A stretch of 64,000 nucleotides of DNA from DASTPP01 sp035762175. Its GTDB lineage: Bacteria; Myxococcota_A; Polyangia; Polyangiales; Polyangiaceae. Below are positions 62,201-64,000 of this stretch, piece after piece. The DNA is taken from positions 1-64,000 of the forward strand of contig DASTPP010000084.1 of assembly GCA_035762175.1 (NCBI GenBank), in the 5' to 3' direction. Made by a program: the position numbers and the translations under genes. The notes under the pieces are model-generated. The model saw only the letters and a program-made list of their open reading frames with translations. It had not been told where the DNA came from and ran no database searches. The stretch's first letter is position 1; every line of letters starts with the position of its first letter.

Positions 62201-64000
62201 CCATCAACCTGCACTACGAGCGCCGGCCGAACGACCCGCGCATGCAACACGAGGTCGTTCTCGAGGTCGACGCCTTCGGCAACGTCACCCGCTCGGCCGC
62301 CCTCGCCTACCCCCGCCGCGCGCCCGCCGAGCCCGAGCAGGCGAGGCTCTGGGCCACGCTCAGCGAGCACACCTTCGCCAACCGGCCCGACGAGAGCGAC
62401 TGGTACCGCATCGGCGTGCCGGTCGAGACCACGACGAGCGAGCTGACCGGCCTCGAGGCCCCCGCGTCGGGCATTCTCTCGGCGGGCGAGCTGAAGGCGC
62501 AGGCCGCGGCGGCCGCCAACATACCTTACGAAGCGACGCCAACGGGCGGCCTCCAGCGCCGCGTGGTCGAGCGCGAACGCCGACTCTACTACCGCGACGA
62601 TTTGAGCGGCCCCCTACCCTTTGGGCAGATCGAGTCGCGTGCCCTCGCCCACGAATCGTACCGCCTGGCCTTCACGCCGGGCTTGCTCACGCAGGCCTAC
62701 GGCGACCGCGTCACCGTGGCCATGCTCGAGGGCGAGGGCCGCTACGTACAGCAAGACGGGCTGTGGTGGGCCCCCTCGGGCCGCGCTGTCTTCGACGCCG
62801 ACCGCTTCTACTTGCCGGTCGAAGCGCTCGACCCCTTCGGCCAGCGGCACCTCGTTCGCTACGATGACTACGCCCTTCTGCCCCTCGACGTCGAAGACCC
62901 TCTTCACAACCATGTGACGTCAGGACTGCGCGACGCCGCCGGCAACGTCACCCAGAACGGCAACGACTACCGCACGCTCGCCCCTGCCCTCGTCTCCGAC
63001 GCCAACCGCAACCGCGTGGCCGCCGCCTTCGACGCGCTCGGCATGGTCGTAAGAACCGCCCTCATGGGCAAAGAGGGCGCGGGCGAAGGCGACACGCTCG
63101 ACGACCCGACGACCCGGCTCGAGTACGATCTGCATCGCTTTCGAGAGAGCGGCGGCGAGCAGCCCGCCTTCGTGCGCACGCTCGCGCGCGAGCAGCACGG
63201 CCCCTCGAACCCCCGCTGGCAAGAGACCTACACCTATTCGGACGGCTCGGGCCGCGAGGTGATGAAGAAGGTGCAGGCCGAGCCCGGCCCCGTACCCCTG
63301 CGCGACGCCGCGGGGCGCCTTCGCCTCGGCCCCGACGGCAAGCCCGAGACCCGCCTCGCCGCCGAGCGCTGGGTCGGCACCGGCCGCACGGTGTTCGACA
63401 ACAAGGGCAACCCCGTCAAGAAGTACGAGCCCTTCTTCTCGGACACCTTCGAGTACGAAGACGAAAAGGCCCTGGTCGAGGGGGGCGTCACGCCCGTTCT
63501 TCGCTACGACCCCTTGGGCCGCCTCGTTCGCACCGACCAGCCCAACGGCACGCACGCCCTCGTGCTCTTCGACGCCTGGCGGCAAGAAACCTGGGACGAA
63601 AACGACACCGTCGCCGGCACCCCCTGGCTGGCGAAGAAGCAAAAGGGCACGCCCGCCGAGAAGCGCTGCGCCGCCCTCGCCCTAGCCCACGCGGGCACCC
63701 CGACGGTCGCGCACCTCGACGCGCTCGGCCGTACCTTCTTGACCGTGGCCGACAACGGCCCCGCGGGCAAACGCCCGACGCGCGTCGCGCTCGACGTCGA
63801 GGGCAACCAGTTCGCGGTGACCGACGCGCGCGACAACATGATTCAGCGGCAATACTTCGACCTTCTGGGCCGCCCCGTCCGCGTCGTCCGCGCCGACGCC
63901 GGCCCCCGCGACGCCACCGGACTGCGCCGCGCGGTGCCCGTCGCCGCCGACCCCGACGGCCTACGCACCCTGGCCGACGCGGCCGGCAAGCCCGTTCGCC
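59236..64000 (+). CDS. Tc-toxin B/C component (SpvB/TcaC-type), partial at window end
   Basis: From ATG 59236 the frame stays open to the window end (at least 1588 residues). After a Pro/Gly/Ala-rich leader, the SpvB/TcaC N-terminal domain begins (LPSIALPKGGGALRGIGETF, GYDSGAGNGPFGLGW). FG-GAP/VCBS-type repeats follow at about 456-700 (DLDGDGLPDLL, DMSGDGLVDLVRVRHGEVCY, DLDGSGPSDIVYLG). The TcB middle part continues, and RHS-like sequence appears near the end (YFDLLGRPVRVVRAD). Family knowledge says TcB and TcC form a cocoon that encloses the toxic C-terminal domain; that part, if fused, lies beyond the window. The gene is 18 bases after TcA, so it shares the operon. The missing end prevents naming the toxin payload. 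Confidence 0.93.
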   Translation, partial: MQDRNDSPPPRPRPPASPASGRSEPGATPKGEGAGPRGAEGAPSTAPAGSAGSLLPSIALPKGGGALRGIGETFSTNPATGTGSLRVPLATSPGRAGFELGLSLGYDSGAGNGPFGLGWQLSTPAVTRKTDKGLPRYVDGDEGAPDTFVLSGAEDLVPVRLKSGSGTALDTVERGDYRVQRYRPRTEGLFARIERWVHRTTGDTHWRALTRDNVLNVYGRSPEARVADPEHPGRVFSWLLEETRDDKGNVARYTYKAEDGAGVAPTKLSESSRFETGPGGTPAFRASAQRYLKRIQYGNRTPLPDREAPAPANEADWLFEVVFDYGEHDDAAPTPAEAKPWALRQDPFSSYRATFEVRTYRLCRRVLMFHRFAELGPTPCLVRSTDFDYEAGPVVSYLRAVTQAGYQRAPGSSAYERATLPPLELGYAKPAVHETLRTLDAESLRGLPGGVEGAGAQWVDLDGEGIAGALISTERAWFYKANLGEGRLGPPALLRSLPSPAELGGGAQQLTDLGGDGNLDLVQYTPPLSGYFERTPEGGWAPFLALPNLPSIDWGDPNLRFLDLDGDGLPDLLLTERDAFVWCRSRGKEGFEPPVVIAQGRDEQKGPSLVFADGSETIQLADMSGDGLVDLVRVRHGEVCYWPNLGHGRFGPKVTLDLAEPFDRHDRFDPKRVRFADLDGSGPSDIVYLGREGVRLYVNQAGNAYSAPHRLASLPPIDPLSSLGVTDLLGQGTACLVWSSPLPGRQANPIAYVDLMGGKKPHLLESVVNNLGAETRLAYAPSTKFYLQDKAAGRPWLTRLAFPVQVLERVERVDHIARSRLVTRFAYHHGYFDGHEREFRGFARVDQWDAESFGGEKGKGLFPELPYDVDPDDDALNLPPVRTVTWFHTGAWLERERLELALTSEYYAADPHAPLLPDTTLPAGLSAREEREAARALRGQILRQEIYAEDGTPEAAHPYTVSERDYEVRLLQAAEGGANAVFFVHPRHTINLHYERRPNDPRMQHEVVLEVDAFGNVTRSAALAYPRRAPAEPEQARLWATLSEHTFANRPDESDWYRIGVPVETTTSELTGLEAPASGILSAGELKAQAAAAANIPYEATPTGGLQRRVVERERRLYYRDDLSGPLPFGQIESRALAHESYRLAFTPGLLTQAYGDRVTVAMLEGEGRYVQQDGLWWAPSGRAVFDADRFYLPVEALDPFGQRHLVRYDDYALLPLDVEDPLHNHVTSGLRDAAGNVTQNGNDYRTLAPALVSDANRNRVAAAFDALGMVVRTALMGKEGAGEGDTLDDPTTRLEYDLHRFRESGGEQPAFVRTLAREQHGPSNPRWQETYTYSDGSGREVMKKVQAEPGPVPLRDAAGRLRLGPDGKPETRLAAERWVGTGRTVFDNKGNPVKKYEPFFSDTFEYEDEKALVEGGVTPVLRYDPLGRLVRTDQPNGTHALVLFDAWRQETWDENDTVAGTPWLAKKQKGTPAEKRCAALALAHAGTPTVAHLDALGRTFLTVADNGPAGKRPTRVALDVEGNQFAVTDARDNMIQRQYFDLLGRPVRVVRADAGPRDATGLRRAVPVAADPDGLRTLADAAGKPVR

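Overview
The window is very GC-rich (well above 70% by eye) and codes densely on both strands. It carries many lipoproteins, a giant Ser/Thr kinase with WD40 repeats, an RCC1-repeat lipoprotein, a cytochrome c/copper monooxygenase lipoprotein, a multihaem cytochrome lipoprotein and a Tc-type toxin locus. This mix suggests a myxobacterium (Myxococcota, Polyangiales/Sorangium-like). That is an inference from gene content; no rRNA or other taxonomic marker is present.

Layout. 1-10 kb: a SnoaL-like protein, an RsbQ-like alpha/beta hydrolase translationally coupled to a PAS hybrid histidine kinase, an RCC1 lipoprotein, and a 1533-aa kinase/NTPase/WD40 protein. 10-16 kb: an SDR oxidoreductase, an epoxide-hydrolase-like lipoprotein, peptide deformylase, a 1-Cys peroxiredoxin and a PHM-like cytochrome lipoprotein. 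16-23 kb: an ABC ATPase plus an ABC-permease/M1-peptidase fusion preceded by two palindromic operators, an acyltransferase and a DUF481-like outer-membrane protein. 22.7-27 kb is repeat-rich: seven palindromes about 42 bp apart, two copies of a 164-bp element with terminal inverted repeats, and a 15-bp tandem array split by a 96-bp inverted-repeat element. Between these lie a CapA-type protein, a fatty-acid desaturase, a NarL-type regulator and a small membrane protein. 27-35 kb: a TetR/MFP/RND efflux operon, a small lipoprotein, a STAS-like protein and an OPT transporter. 35-46 kb: a TIGR01777 epimerase lacking its expected stop, a PLP decarboxylase, a collapsed ADP-ribosylglycohydrolase pseudogene, a multihaem cytochrome lipoprotein, a LysR regulator, a 30-residue Asn/Gln/Glu/Arg microprotein, an S9 peptidase without its catalytic Ser, a thioredoxin-reductase-like flavoprotein and a dTDP-4-dehydrorhamnose-reductase-like protein. 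46-64 kb: a Tc-toxin operon made of a small TcA-N-terminus-like protein, a 4300-aa TcA with a very large hemopexin-repeat insertion, and a TcB (SpvB/TcaC) protein with RHS-like sequence that runs off the window.

The clearest functional units are the hydrolase/kinase sensor pair, the ABC pair with its operators, the TetR-MFP-RND pump (no outer-membrane factor here) and the Tc toxin operon. The most unusual DNA-level signals are the evenly spaced palindrome array, the 164-bp element family (which supplies the end of two neighbouring proteins), the split 15-bp array and several internally deleted or stop-less genes between 35 and 44 kb. No tRNA, rRNA, CRISPR array, transposase gene or replication origin was recognised.
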